This document shows, piece after piece, positions 56,049 to 64,000 of a stretch of 64,000 nucleotides of DNA; within the stretch, counting starts at the first letter, position 1; each line of letters starts with the position of its first letter. The notes under the pieces were generated by a model that had not been told where the DNA came from, made no database searches, and worked only from the letters and a program-made list of their open reading frames with translations. The translations under genes and the position numbers were made by a program. Origin of the DNA: UBA668 sp039796575 (GTDB lineage Bacteria > Actinomycetota > Acidimicrobiia > Acidimicrobiales > Ilumatobacteraceae); contig JBDKJP010000016.1 in assembly GCA_039796575.1 (NCBI GenBank), positions 124,001 to 188,000 of the forward strand, written 5' to 3'.

Positions 56049-56951
56049 ATGCGACGCCAACGTGGGACCCGCCGGCACGTCGAGTCGTCGGCCATCGCGT
56101 CGCTCGCGCCCCTGGTGGCGGTGGTGCCCGTGTGGTTGCTGGCCATCGCGGTGTTCTGGTTCCCCGTGCACCTGGTGTGGGACGTCTCGTACCTGTGGTT
56201 CGCGTTCGCCTACCTGGCCGCCGGGGTGCTGCTGTTCCTGCGCCCGTTCCAGCGCATCGTGCTCGCCCCGCTGCTGGGCGCCCGCCGGCCCACGCCCGAG
56301 GAGCACGCGCTGCTCCAGCCGGCGTGGCGGCCCGTGCTGCAGTTCAACGACCTGCCACCGAACCGCTACGTCCTCGCGGTGCTGCCCTCGAACGAGCTCA
56401 ACGCATTCGCCTGCGGCGGGCACCTCGTGGTGGTCACCACGTTCGCGCTCGACACGCTGCCCCGCGACGAACTGAGCGGGGTGCTGGCCCACGAGCTGAG
56501 CCACCACCTCGGGCTCCACGTGGTGGCGCTCACCATCAGCCAGTGGCTCTCCATCCCGGCGCTGGTGCTCGCCCGCATCGGGTTCTTCCTCCAGAACGTC
56601 GCGTCGGCGGCCACCGACAGCTTCGTGCAGCACTCGTCGGCCATGACCGCCGTCGGTCGTCTGCTGGCCGGGCTGCTCACCGCGGTGTCATGGGTGTTCC
56701 TCGCCGGCCTCATGGCCAGCACCGTTCTGTCGAACGCCGTCGGTCGCGGCGCCGAGTTCCAGGCCGACGCCCGTGTCGTGAACATGGGCTTCGGTCGGCC
56801 GTTGGCCATGGCGCTGCGGCGGGTGGTCGCGGAGTTCGGCAGCGACCGACCCACCACGTGGCGCGACAAGCTGGCCGCCAGCCACCCGCCGGCGCGCACC
56901 CGTGTGGCGCGCATCGACGCGCAGCTGCGCGCCCGTCGACCCGTCGCCTAG
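56049..56951 (+). CDS. M48-family membrane metalloprotease
   Basis: About 300 aa. HExxH zinc motif HELSHH (in VLAHELSHHLG) with a preceding NAFACGGHLVVVTTFALDTL block and the third ligand in GAEFQADARV; N- and C-terminal helices place the active site at the membrane. It resembles HtpX/Ste24-type M48 peptidases. ATG 56049 is chosen; GTG 56040 and TTG 56031 in the same frame are alternatives. Its last 4 bp overlap the convergent ABC-2 permease gene. Confidence 0.82.
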   Translation: MRRQRGTRRHVESSAIASLAPLVAVVPVWLLAIAVFWFPVHLVWDVSYLWFAFAYLAAGVLLFLRPFQRIVLAPLLGARRPTPEEHALLQPAWRPVLQFNDLPPNRYVLAVLPSNELNAFACGGHLVVVTTFALDTLPRDELSGVLAHELSHHLGLHVVALTISQWLSIPALVLARIGFFLQNVASAATDSFVQHSSAMTAVGRLLAGLLTAVSWVFLAGLMASTVLSNAVGRGAEFQADARVVNMGFGRPLAMALRRVVAEFGSDRPTTWRDKLAASHPPARTRVARIDAQLRARRPVA

Positions 56952-57754
56952 TTGCGCTTCACCCGGCCCGCCAGCGCGCGGAACGCGAGCGTGAACGACA
57001 CCGCGCCCAGCCCGAGCACGGCCAGCACCGCCTTGCCGATGCGGTCCCACTCCCAGCCGTCCATCAGCAGGGCGCGGAGACCGTCGAGCAGGTAGGTGGT
57101 CGGGTTGAACTTCACCGCCGTGGCCAGCCAGCCGGTCATCGCCTCCTGCGGCAGGTACGCGGTGGTGAGGAACAGGAACGGGAAGAACAGCAGGAACGCC
57201 CCGTTCACCGCGGTGGGGTTGCCGGTGCGCAGGGCGATGGCGTACGGGAACCCGGTGAACGCTAGGCCCCACAGGCCGGCGATGAGCACGAACACCACCA
57301 GGCCGAGGAACCCGGTCGCCACCTCGATGCCGAGCAGGAGCCCGAGCATCAGCACGGGCACGGCGAGCGCGGTGATGAGCGCGAGGTCGGCCGTCATCAG
57401 ACCGAGCAGCAACGTGCCGCGACGGACGGGCGTGAGCAGCAGCCGGTCGAGGTAGCCGTCCTGGATGTCGAGCACGAGCGAACTGGCGCGACTCACACCG
57501 GTGACGGCGAACGCCACGGACACGGGCAGCTGGAACGCCTTGTAGTCGAACCCGGGCGGGAAGTTGCCCTCGACGAAGCTCTGCAGCGCGCCGACGTTGA
57601 CGACGAAGAAGAACAGCGGGATGGCGAGCGCCGGACCGAACGCCTCGGGGTCGCGCCACGTGAGCCGCAGGGCGCGCAGGCTGACGGTGCGCCAGTCGGT
57701 GAAGAAGCCGGCGCTGCGCGCGTGCACGCGGACGTGGGTGGTGCTGGTGCTCAT
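56948..57754 (-). CDS. ABC-2 type exporter permease
   Basis: 268 aa, about six helices, ABC-2 (DrrB-like) family: RDPEAFGPALAIPLFFFVVNVGAL and QDGYLDRLLLTPVRRGTLLLG are typical. Soluble N-terminus of about 27 residues. Forms a two-gene exporter with the ATPase whose stop overlaps its start by 4 bp. Drug, lipid or polysaccharide export is possible; nothing nearby decides it. Confidence 0.88.
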   Translation of the reverse strand: MSTSTTHVRVHARSAGFFTDWRTVSLRALRLTWRDPEAFGPALAIPLFFFVVNVGALQSFVEGNFPPGFDYKAFQLPVSVAFAVTGVSRASSLVLDIQDGYLDRLLLTPVRRGTLLLGLMTADLALITALAVPVLMLGLLLGIEVATGFLGLVVFVLIAGLWGLAFTGFPYAIALRTGNPTAVNGAFLLFFPFLFLTTAYLPQEAMTGWLATAVKFNPTTYLLDGLRALLMDGWEWDRIGKAVLAVLGLGAVSFTLAFRALAGRVKRN

Positions 57755-58704
57755 GCCGCTTCGTCCTCCTGCAGGCGCCCGCCGGTGATGTGCAGGAACA
57801 CGTCGTCGAGCGTGGGGGTGCGCAGGGTGAGCCCTTCCACGCGCACGCCCGCCTGCGCGATGGCCACGGCGACCGGGCTGATGGCGGCCGGCCCGTCGGC
57901 CACGCTGATGACCACCTCGTGGCCCGACACCTCGGTGCCCTCCACGGGCTCGAGGTCGCGCACGGCGGCCACCACCGCGTCGGCGGCCGACGCGGCCACC
58001 CTCGCGACGATGACGTCACTCCCGATCGACCGTTTCAGTGCATCCGGTGTGTCCTCGGCCACGAGCAGGCCGTTGGCGATGATGCCGACGCGGTCGGCGA
58101 GCGCATCGGCCTCCTCGAGGTACTGGGTGGTGAGGAAGATGGTCATGCCGACCTCGGTGTTGAGGCGCCGCACTTCGTCCCACACCGCGATGCGGCTGGT
58201 GGGGTCGAGGCCGGTGGTGGGCTCGTCGAGGAACAGCACCTCGGGCTGGTGCACCAGCGCCGCGGCGAGATCGAGGCGACGCTTCATGCCACCCGAGTAG
58301 GTGCCGATGCGCTGGTCGATGGCCGCGCCGATGCCCACGAGGTCGAGGAGCTCGGTGAGCCGCGCGGTGCGGTCGCGCTTCGACAGGCCGTACAGCCGGC
58401 CCTGCAGGTCGAGCAGCTCGCGGCCGGTCTGCTTCGGGTCGAGCGCCGCCGACTGCAGCGCGACGCCGATGCGCAGCCGCACCTGCTCGGCCTCGTCGGC
58501 CACGTCGTGACCCGCCACACGGGCGGTGCCGGCGGTGGGCCGGAGCAGGGTGGTGAGCATGCGGACGGTGGTGCTCTTCCCGGCGCCGTTCGGACCGAGG
58601 AAGCCGTAGATCTCACCGGCGGCGACCGTCAGGTCGACACCGGCGACGGCATCCTTCTCGCCGAAGCGGCGCGCGAGGGCACGGGCTTCGATCGCGGGAG
58701 ACAT
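57751..58704 (-). CDS. ABC-2 type exporter ATP-binding protein (DrrA-like)
   Basis: 317 aa. Walker A GPNGAGKST, Q-loop, signature YSGGMKRRLDLAAAL, Walker B VLFLDEPTTGLDP and the C-terminal DUF4162-type extension (from about 230) of DrrA-family ATPases. ATG 58704 has GGGAG nearby. Couples translationally to the permease (ATGA). Confidence 0.92.
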   Translation of the reverse strand: MSPAIEARALARRFGEKDAVAGVDLTVAAGEIYGFLGPNGAGKSTTVRMLTTLLRPTAGTARVAGHDVADEAEQVRLRIGVALQSAALDPKQTGRELLDLQGRLYGLSKRDRTARLTELLDLVGIGAAIDQRIGTYSGGMKRRLDLAAALVHQPEVLFLDEPTTGLDPTSRIAVWDEVRRLNTEVGMTIFLTTQYLEEADALADRVGIIANGLLVAEDTPDALKRSIGSDVIVARVAASAADAVVAAVRDLEPVEGTEVSGHEVVISVADGPAAISPVAVAIAQAGVRVEGLTLRTPTLDDVFLHITGGRLQEDEAA

Positions 58705-58718
58705 CTCCCGCACCGTAG

Positions 58719-59216
58719 TCAGGTGCCGATGGGCGCGATGACGGCGTCGAGCACACGCACGAGGTCGTCGGGCGCGAGCTCGATGTCGAGCCCACGCTTG
58801 CCGCCGCTCACGAAGACGGTGTCGAACAGGATGCACGTCTCGTCGATCGCGGTGCGCAGCCGCTTCTTCTGACCGAAGGGGCTGATGCCGCCGACCACGT
58901 AGCCGGTGATGCGTTCCGCCAGGTCGGTGGGGCACATCTCCGCACGCTTCCCGTCGAGCGCCGCCGCCAGTTCGCGCAACGAGAGCTGGCCGCTGACGGG
59001 CACGATGCCGACCACCTGCTCGACGCCACGGTCGGTGGTGAGGTTCGCGACGAGTGTCTTGAACACCCGCTCGGGTTCCACACCGATGGCCGCGGCGGCC
59101 ACCTGCCCGTAGTTCTTCTCCCCCGGTTCGTGGTGGAACTCGTGCACGTCGAACGGCACGCCGGCCGCCTGCAACATCACGATCGCCGGAGTGCCACCCT
59201 TCGCCACGAGGGCCAT
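58719..59216 (-). CDS. YbaK/EbsC family Cys-tRNA(Pro) or mis-acylated tRNA deacylase
   Basis: 165 aa. YbaK fold signatures: PFDVHEFHHEPGEKNYGQVAAAAIG, RVFKTLVANL, VPVSGQLSLRELAAALDGKRAEMC and GGISPFGQKKRL (about 117-128). The family edits Cys-tRNA(Pro) or related mischarged tRNAs. ATG 59216. It diverges from the fused oxidoreductase gene over 45 bp. Confidence 0.9.
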   Translation of the reverse strand: MALVAKGGTPAIVMLQAAGVPFDVHEFHHEPGEKNYGQVAAAAIGVEPERVFKTLVANLTTDRGVEQVVGIVPVSGQLSLRELAAALDGKRAEMCPTDLAERITGYVVGGISPFGQKKRLRTAIDETCILFDTVFVSGGKRGLDIELAPDDLVRVLDAVIAPIGT

Positions 59217-59261
59217 TGTGGCCCGCGCACCGCCCTCGTCGGAAGGTGGCAACATGGGCCC

Positions 59262-62200
59262 GTGGCCGTCATCGACACCTACGAGCTCAACGACCGGTAC
59301 CGCCTCGACGACGGCCGGGTGTTCCTCAGCGGGTCGCAGGCGCTCGCCCGCCTGCCGTACGAGCAGCTGCGCGCCGACCGCCGGGCCGGTCTGCGCACCG
59401 CGGCGTACGTGACCGGCTACCCGGGCAGCCCGCTCGCGAACTACGACCGCGACGTCGCTGCCGCGGCGAAGCTCGCCGACGCCGACGGGCTGCGGTTGGT
59501 GTTCCAGCCCGGCATGAACGAAGAGCTCGCGGCCACCGCCGTGATGGGCTCGCAGCTCGCGGTCACGCTCGACACCTGTCGCTACGACGGCGTGCTCGGA
59601 ATCTGGTACGGCAAGGCCCCCGGGCTCGACCGCGCCAGCGACGCGCTGCGTCACGCCACGTTCGCCGGCACCTCACCGATGGGTGGCGCCGTCGCGCTCG
59701 TCGGCGACGACCCGAACGCGAAGAGCAGCACGCTGCCGTCGTCGAGCGGCGCCACGTTGGTCGACCTGAACATGCCCATCATCTACCCCGGCGACGTGCA
59801 GGAGGCCATCGACCTCGGCCGCCACGCGGTGGCGATGTCGCGAGCGAGCGGACTGTGGGTGAGCATCAAGGTGGTGGAGGCCGTGGCCGACGGCACCGGT
59901 TCCGTCGAGGTGCAGCACGACCGCATCACGCCCATCGTGCCCACCCTCGAGATCGACGGTCGCCTCTGGACGCCGCTGCCGTCCGGTCGCACGCTCACGC
60001 CCTACACGCTCGACATGGAGCGCGAGTTCCACGAGGTGCGGCTGCGCGTCGCCCGCGAGTACGCCACGGTGAACCGGCTCAACACCATCCCCGTCCGCGG
60101 CCCGCACGACTGGGTCGGCATCGCGGCCACCGGCCTCACCTACCGCGAGACCATCGAGGCACTCCGCATGCTCGGCTTCCAGACCGACGACGACCTGCGC
60201 GCCGCGGGCATCCGGTTGTTCAAGCTCGCCGTGCCGGTGCCGCTCGACATCGCGCAGGTGCGCGAGTTCGCCGAGGGCCTCGACGAGGTCATCGTCATCG
60301 AGGAGAAGACGCAGAACCTGGAGTGGTTGGTGAAGGACGCGCTGTTCGGTCGCGCCGACCACCCGGTCGTGGTGGGCAAGCGCAACCCCGACGAGACCAC
60401 GCTGTTCCCGTTCACCGGCACGCTCGAGGCCGACACCATCGCGCCGCGCCTGCGCTCGCGCCTCGCGGCGCGGCTCGCCGAGCGCATGGCCCCTCCCCCG
60501 CCGGCCCCGCGGCAACTGATCCCGCTGTCGGTCACCCGCACACCGTTCTTCTGCTCGGGCTGCCCGCACAACAGCAGCACGAAGGTGCCCGATGGTGCAC
60601 TCATCGGCGCCGGCATCGGTTGCCACTCGATGGTGCTGATGATGGAGGAGGAGCGCGTCGGCCACATCGTCGGCCTCACCGCGATGGGCAACGAAGGCGC
60701 GCAGTGGTTCGGCATGGCGCCGTTCGTCGACGACGAGCACATCATCCAGAACATCGGTGACGGCACGCTCTTCCACAGCGGCATGACCGCCATCCGCGCG
60801 GCCATCGCCAACGGCTCCAACATCACGTACAAGATCCTCTACAACGGCGCGGTCGCGATGACCGGCGGCCAGGACCCGTTCGGCCAGCTCGACGTGCTCA
60901 CGCTCACCAAGGTGCTGCTCGCCGAGGGCGTCCAGCAGGTCATCATCACCACCGACGACCTGTCGAAGTACCGGCTGCACGAGAAGCCCGCCGGCGTGAA
61001 GGTGTGGGGACGCAGCCGCCTCATCGAGGCCCAGGAGGAGCTGTCGTGGGTGCCGGGTTGCACGGTGCTCATCCACGACCAGCGCTGTGCGGCCGAGAAG
61101 CGCCGCGACCGGAAGCGCAACCGGCTCGACACCCCGAGCTTCCGCGTCGTCATCAACGAGCGTGTCTGCGAGGGCTGCGGCGACTGCGGCGACAAGAGCA
61201 ACTGCCTGTCGGTGCAACCCGTCGACACCGAGTTCGGCCGCAAGACGCGCATCGACCAGGGCTCGTGCAACTACGACCTGTCGTGCCTGCAGGGCGACTG
61301 CCCGAGCTTCATGAAGGTGCCCGCCGCGAAGGCCGCGCCGAAGGTGCGCACCGCGCTCACCCCGCCCGAGCACATCGTGGCGCCGATCGTGCTGGTCGGC
61401 GACGACATCACCATCCGCCTGTCCGGCATCGGCGGCACGGGCGTGGTCACCACCGCGCAGATCCTCGGCACCGCGGCGATGCTGCAGGGCTTCCACGTGC
61501 GCGGCCTCGACCAGACCGGCCTGTCGCAGAAGGCCGGCCCGGTGGTCAGCGACCTGCGCCTGTCGCGCGACGTGCCGCGGGCGTCGAACAAGGCCACGGC
61601 GGGCTCGGTCGACCTGCTGCTCGCGTTCGATCAGCTGGTCGGCGGCAACGACGCCACCATCCGCACGTTGCGCAGCGACCGCACGGTGGTGGTGGCCAAC
61701 ACCGCCACGGTGCCCACCGGTTCGATGGTGGTGCACCCCGATCGCGCCTACCCGGTCGACGAGCTCGAGGACCGCCTCGGTGCCAGCACGAAGCGCACCA
61801 TCGCCGTCGACGCGGCCCGGATGGTGAGTGGGCTGCTGGGCGACGAGAGCACCGTCAACGTGTTCATGACCGGCGTGGCGCTGCAGGCGGGCATGCTCCC
61901 GCTCGACGCCGACGTCGTCGAGCGTGCCATCGAGCTGAACGGCGTCGCCGTGCAGAAGAACCTCGCCGCGTTCCGCTGGGGCCGCGCCTGGGCGGCCGAT
62001 CCGGCAGCCGTGCAGCTCACCGTCGAGCCCTCGGCCACCGATCCCGCGGCGCCGCTGATCGACCGGCTGGCCGACGACCTGCGCGACTACCAGCACGCCG
62101 GCTACGCGGCCGAGTTCCTCGCCGTGGTCGAGTCCGTCGACGCGGCGGGACGACCGGAGCTCACCGAGGCCGTCGCCCGCCACCTGCACAAGTTGATGGC

Positions 62201-62615
62201 CTACAAGGACGAGTACGAGGTGGCGCGCCTGCACCTGCTCACGGCGCCGAAGAAGGCCACGTTCCTGCTCCACCCGCCGATCCTCCGATCGCTCGGCATG
62301 CAGCGCAAGATCTCGATGCGCCGAACCGCTCGGCTCTCGTTCCGCGTGCTGCGCGCGATGCGCCGCCTGCGCGGCACGCCGCTCGACCTGTTCGGCTACG
62401 CGTCCGTCCGCCGCACCGAACGAGCGATGGTGCCCGAGTACGTGGCCGCGATGCGGACGGTGGCCGCGCACGTGACGGACGCGAACCTCGACGAGGCCGT
62501 CGCCATCGCATCGCTGCCCGACCGCGTGCGCGGCTACGAGCACCTCAAGGCCGAACGGGCTGCCGCCTACCGCGCCGAGCTCGCGACGCGGGTCGAGGCG
62601 TTCATCCGCGGCTGA
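59262..62615 (+). CDS. Fused indolepyruvate-type 2-oxoacid:ferredoxin oxidoreductase (IorA-IorB)
   Basis: 1117 aa, CoA-dependent oxidative decarboxylation of an aryl- or branched 2-oxoacid with ferredoxin. The N-terminal half (about 20-440) is the pyrimidine-binding domain (YVTGYPGSPLANYDRD), the ThDP-binding domain follows (GIGCHSMVLMM, IQNIGDGTLFHSG, about 440-640), then a cysteine cluster (VCEGCGDCGDKSNC, about 634-647) and a C-terminal gamma domain (LSGIGGTGVVTTAQIL). Fusion of alpha and beta parts is the common actinobacterial form. GTG 59262 is used. Overlaps the convergent GH29 gene by 14 bp. Confidence 0.9.
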   Translation: MAVIDTYELNDRYRLDDGRVFLSGSQALARLPYEQLRADRRAGLRTAAYVTGYPGSPLANYDRDVAAAAKLADADGLRLVFQPGMNEELAATAVMGSQLAVTLDTCRYDGVLGIWYGKAPGLDRASDALRHATFAGTSPMGGAVALVGDDPNAKSSTLPSSSGATLVDLNMPIIYPGDVQEAIDLGRHAVAMSRASGLWVSIKVVEAVADGTGSVEVQHDRITPIVPTLEIDGRLWTPLPSGRTLTPYTLDMEREFHEVRLRVAREYATVNRLNTIPVRGPHDWVGIAATGLTYRETIEALRMLGFQTDDDLRAAGIRLFKLAVPVPLDIAQVREFAEGLDEVIVIEEKTQNLEWLVKDALFGRADHPVVVGKRNPDETTLFPFTGTLEADTIAPRLRSRLAARLAERMAPPPPAPRQLIPLSVTRTPFFCSGCPHNSSTKVPDGALIGAGIGCHSMVLMMEEERVGHIVGLTAMGNEGAQWFGMAPFVDDEHIIQNIGDGTLFHSGMTAIRAAIANGSNITYKILYNGAVAMTGGQDPFGQLDVLTLTKVLLAEGVQQVIITTDDLSKYRLHEKPAGVKVWGRSRLIEAQEELSWVPGCTVLIHDQRCAAEKRRDRKRNRLDTPSFRVVINERVCEGCGDCGDKSNCLSVQPVDTEFGRKTRIDQGSCNYDLSCLQGDCPSFMKVPAAKAAPKVRTALTPPEHIVAPIVLVGDDITIRLSGIGGTGVVTTAQILGTAAMLQGFHVRGLDQTGLSQKAGPVVSDLRLSRDVPRASNKATAGSVDLLLAFDQLVGGNDATIRTLRSDRTVVVANTATVPTGSMVVHPDRAYPVDELEDRLGASTKRTIAVDAARMVSGLLGDESTVNVFMTGVALQAGMLPLDADVVERAIELNGVAVQKNLAAFRWGRAWAADPAAVQLTVEPSATDPAAPLIDRLADDLRDYQHAGYAAEFLAVVESVDAAGRPELTEAVARHLHKLMAYKDEYEVARLHLLTAPKKATFLLHPPILRSLGMQRKISMRRTARLSFRVLRAMRRLRGTPLDLFGYASVRRTERAMVPEYVAAMRTVAAHVTDANLDEAVAIASLPDRVRGYEHLKAERAAAYRAELATRVEAFIRG

Positions 62616-63936
62616 CGGCGAACACCGTGGCCGGCGCCGCCGGCAGGTGATCGGGCAGCTGCACGCGCAGCGTCCCGCCCGCCCACGTGTGGGGCAGCGC
62701 GCGGCTGATCCCCAGCATGCGCACCTCGGCACCGTCGCCGGGGCGATCGATCGCGAACGACACCTCGTCGGCGGGCGCGCCACGGACGATGGCGTACGTG
62801 GTGGTGTCGCGGTGGGTGAACGCGACGTCGCGACCATCACCGGCGGTGCCGGTGCCGCCTGGACGTGTGCCGAACACCGCGTCGCCGTTGATGCGCAGCC
62901 ACCACCCCATCGCGGTGAGCCGCACCACCTGCGCCATCGGGATCTGCCCGTCGGCACCGGGACCGACGTTGAGCAGCAGGTTGCCGCCGCGGGCCACGAT
63001 GTCGCACAGCATCCAGATGTTGTCGTCGACCGTGGGGAACGTGGACTCGTTCTCCATCCGGTTGTACCCGAAGCTGCGCCCGATGCCGCGGCACACCTCC
63101 CACTTCCGCGGGCCGGAGGCCTCGGTCGTGTATTCGGGTGTGTGGAAGTCGCAGTGCAGCTGCCCCATCGCCGAGGCGATCATGTTGAACCGGTCGTTCA
63201 CCACCCCGTCGGGCACGCGCTCGTAGTAGCGCGCGATGGTGTCGTTGGGGTCGAGGTTGCCCGGCCAGCCGATGTCGTTCCACAGCGAGCACGGGCGGAA
63301 ACGGTCGACCAGTTCGTCGACGTGTGCCGTGACGTACTCGGCGTACTCGGGCGTGGCCGGCACGTTGGTGAACAACGACGCGAGGTCGCGGATGGGCGGC
63401 GGCTGGAACGTCCAGTCGAGCCCGCCCGAGTAGTACAGACCGAAGCGCATGCCTCGGTCGCGCACTGCGTCGGCGAGCTCACCGATGAAGTCGCGCGGCG
63501 CGGTCCAGCCGCTCCGGAACGGGTTCTCGGTGGCGCTGTGCCACATCAGGAAACCGTCGTGGTGCTTCGTGACCGGGACGACGTAGCGGGCACCGGCCTG
63601 TGCGAACAGGTCGGCCCACTGCCCCATGTCGGCACCGGAGGAACGGGTGCGGAACTCCTCCACGAAGTCGGCGTAGGTGCGATCGCCGTACGTGGCCAGG
63701 TGGTGCGCCTCGGTCGGGCTGCCCTCGATCGCCCACGAGTTGAGGTACCACTCGGTGTACGGGCTCCACTTGAAGATCTCCTGCCAGTCGCCGACGCGCA
63801 TCAGGTCGCCCATGTCGCGGTCGACCGGCGCGTAGCACGGCACCGCGTACGGCCCCCAGTGGATGAACACGCCGAACTTCGCGTCGTCGTACCACTGCGG
63901 CAGCGGCCGCCCTTCGAACGGCACGGCGTCAGTCAC
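62602..63936 (-). CDS. Alpha-L-fucosidase, glycoside hydrolase family 29
   Basis: 444 aa, cytoplasmic (no signal peptide). GH29 blocks: QWYDDAKFGVFIHWGPYAVPCY at the N-terminus, ARYVVPVTKHHDGFLMW, and the nucleophile Asp in CSLWNDIGWPG, plus GGNLLLNVGPGADGQI near the C-terminal domain. Releases L-fucose from glycans; no fucose permease or fucose-catabolic genes appear here. GTG 63936, no earlier start in frame. Confidence 0.9.
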   Translation of the reverse strand: MTDAVPFEGRPLPQWYDDAKFGVFIHWGPYAVPCYAPVDRDMGDLMRVGDWQEIFKWSPYTEWYLNSWAIEGSPTEAHHLATYGDRTYADFVEEFRTRSSGADMGQWADLFAQAGARYVVPVTKHHDGFLMWHSATENPFRSGWTAPRDFIGELADAVRDRGMRFGLYYSGGLDWTFQPPPIRDLASLFTNVPATPEYAEYVTAHVDELVDRFRPCSLWNDIGWPGNLDPNDTIARYYERVPDGVVNDRFNMIASAMGQLHCDFHTPEYTTEASGPRKWEVCRGIGRSFGYNRMENESTFPTVDDNIWMLCDIVARGGNLLLNVGPGADGQIPMAQVVRLTAMGWWLRINGDAVFGTRPGGTGTAGDGRDVAFTHRDTTTYAIVRGAPADEVSFAIDRPGDGAEVRMLGISRALPHTWAGGTLRVQLPDHLPAAPATVFAVSRG

Positions 63937-64000
63937 CGTCGTCGTCCTCGTCGCCCTCGCCGCCGCGGTCCTTCTCGTCCCACACCAGCTTGGCTCCCTG
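63929..64000 (-). CDS. C-terminal end of an upstream protein (partial)
   Basis: Minus-strand frame open to the window edge with TGA at 63929-63931. The 23 visible residues (ending DEDDDGD) form a hydrophilic, strongly acidic tail, plausible for a protein C-terminus, and overlap the GH29 start by 8 bp in the same style as other junctions here. Identity cannot be judged from this fragment. Confidence 0.4.
   Translation of the reverse strand, partial: QGAKLVWDEKDRGGEGDEDDDGD

Noticed and set aside
59254..59264. ATG 59254 as the start of the fused oxidoreductase
   Set aside because: It is not in frame with the gene (length from it is not a multiple of three); GTG 59262 is in frame.

Overview
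The window is very GC-rich, almost fully coding DNA (about 54 protein genes, few gaps over 200 bp). I saw no rRNA, tRNA, IS element, CRISPR array or prophage. GTG starts, ATGA/GTGA/TGATG junctions, twin-arginine and lipobox exports with Glu/Thr/Ala-rich linkers, eukaryote-style inositol-phosphate synthase and DUF222-HNH genes suggest a free-living actinobacterium. Class Acidimicrobiia (Ilumatobacter-like) is my inference, not shown by a marker gene.

Layout. (1) 1-5852: a vitamin B12 locus. A btuFCD-type uptake operon (minus) lies behind a cobalamin riboswitch whose expression platform can be read directly; it diverges from cobO-cobU-cobT-cobS (plus), which adenosylate cobinamide and assemble the nucleotide loop. 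(2) 5833-10276: three PLP enzymes (MalY-like, aspartate aminotransferase, SerC) and a PAC2 protein. (3) 10281-16581: an MMPL/RND exporter with an unusual C-terminal domain; an AhpD-like gene whose CxxC second cysteine is an in-frame UGA followed at the right distance by a bSECIS-like hairpin, so a candidate selenoprotein; a K+ channel with TrkA domains; a DUF222-HNH gene. (4) 16586-27300: MetY, a large SGNH acyltransferase, a lipoprotein, the ilvB-ilvN-ilvC operon with a Val/Ile/Leu leader-peptide attenuator, a LysR regulator, inositol-phosphate synthase and 5-formyl-THF cyclo-ligase. (5) 27360-30381: flavin reductase, DUF3054, then sulfide:quinone oxidoreductase-DsrC/TusE-DsrE2 behind a CsoR/CstR-like palindrome. 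(6) 30445-42421: a secreted protein, a Baeyer-Villiger-type monooxygenase, IlvD, a GGDEF-EAL protein, a hydantoinase/carbamoylase, a lipoprotein and gatCAB. (7) 42439-50804: a galactoside system: GH36 alpha-galactosidase, ABC importer, DeoR regulator, ATPase and GalT. (8) 50808-64000: enoyl-CoA hydratase, Lgt, carboxylesterase, ferredoxin, TetR, HD-GYP protein, M48 protease, ABC-2 exporter, YbaK, a fused 2-oxoacid:ferredoxin oxidoreductase and a GH29 fucosidase.

The best leads are the UGA-containing AhpD-like gene, the B12 riboswitch with three mutually exclusive hairpins, the ilv attenuator, and the sulfide operon with its palindromic operator. All assignments come from reading translations and motifs; no database search was run.
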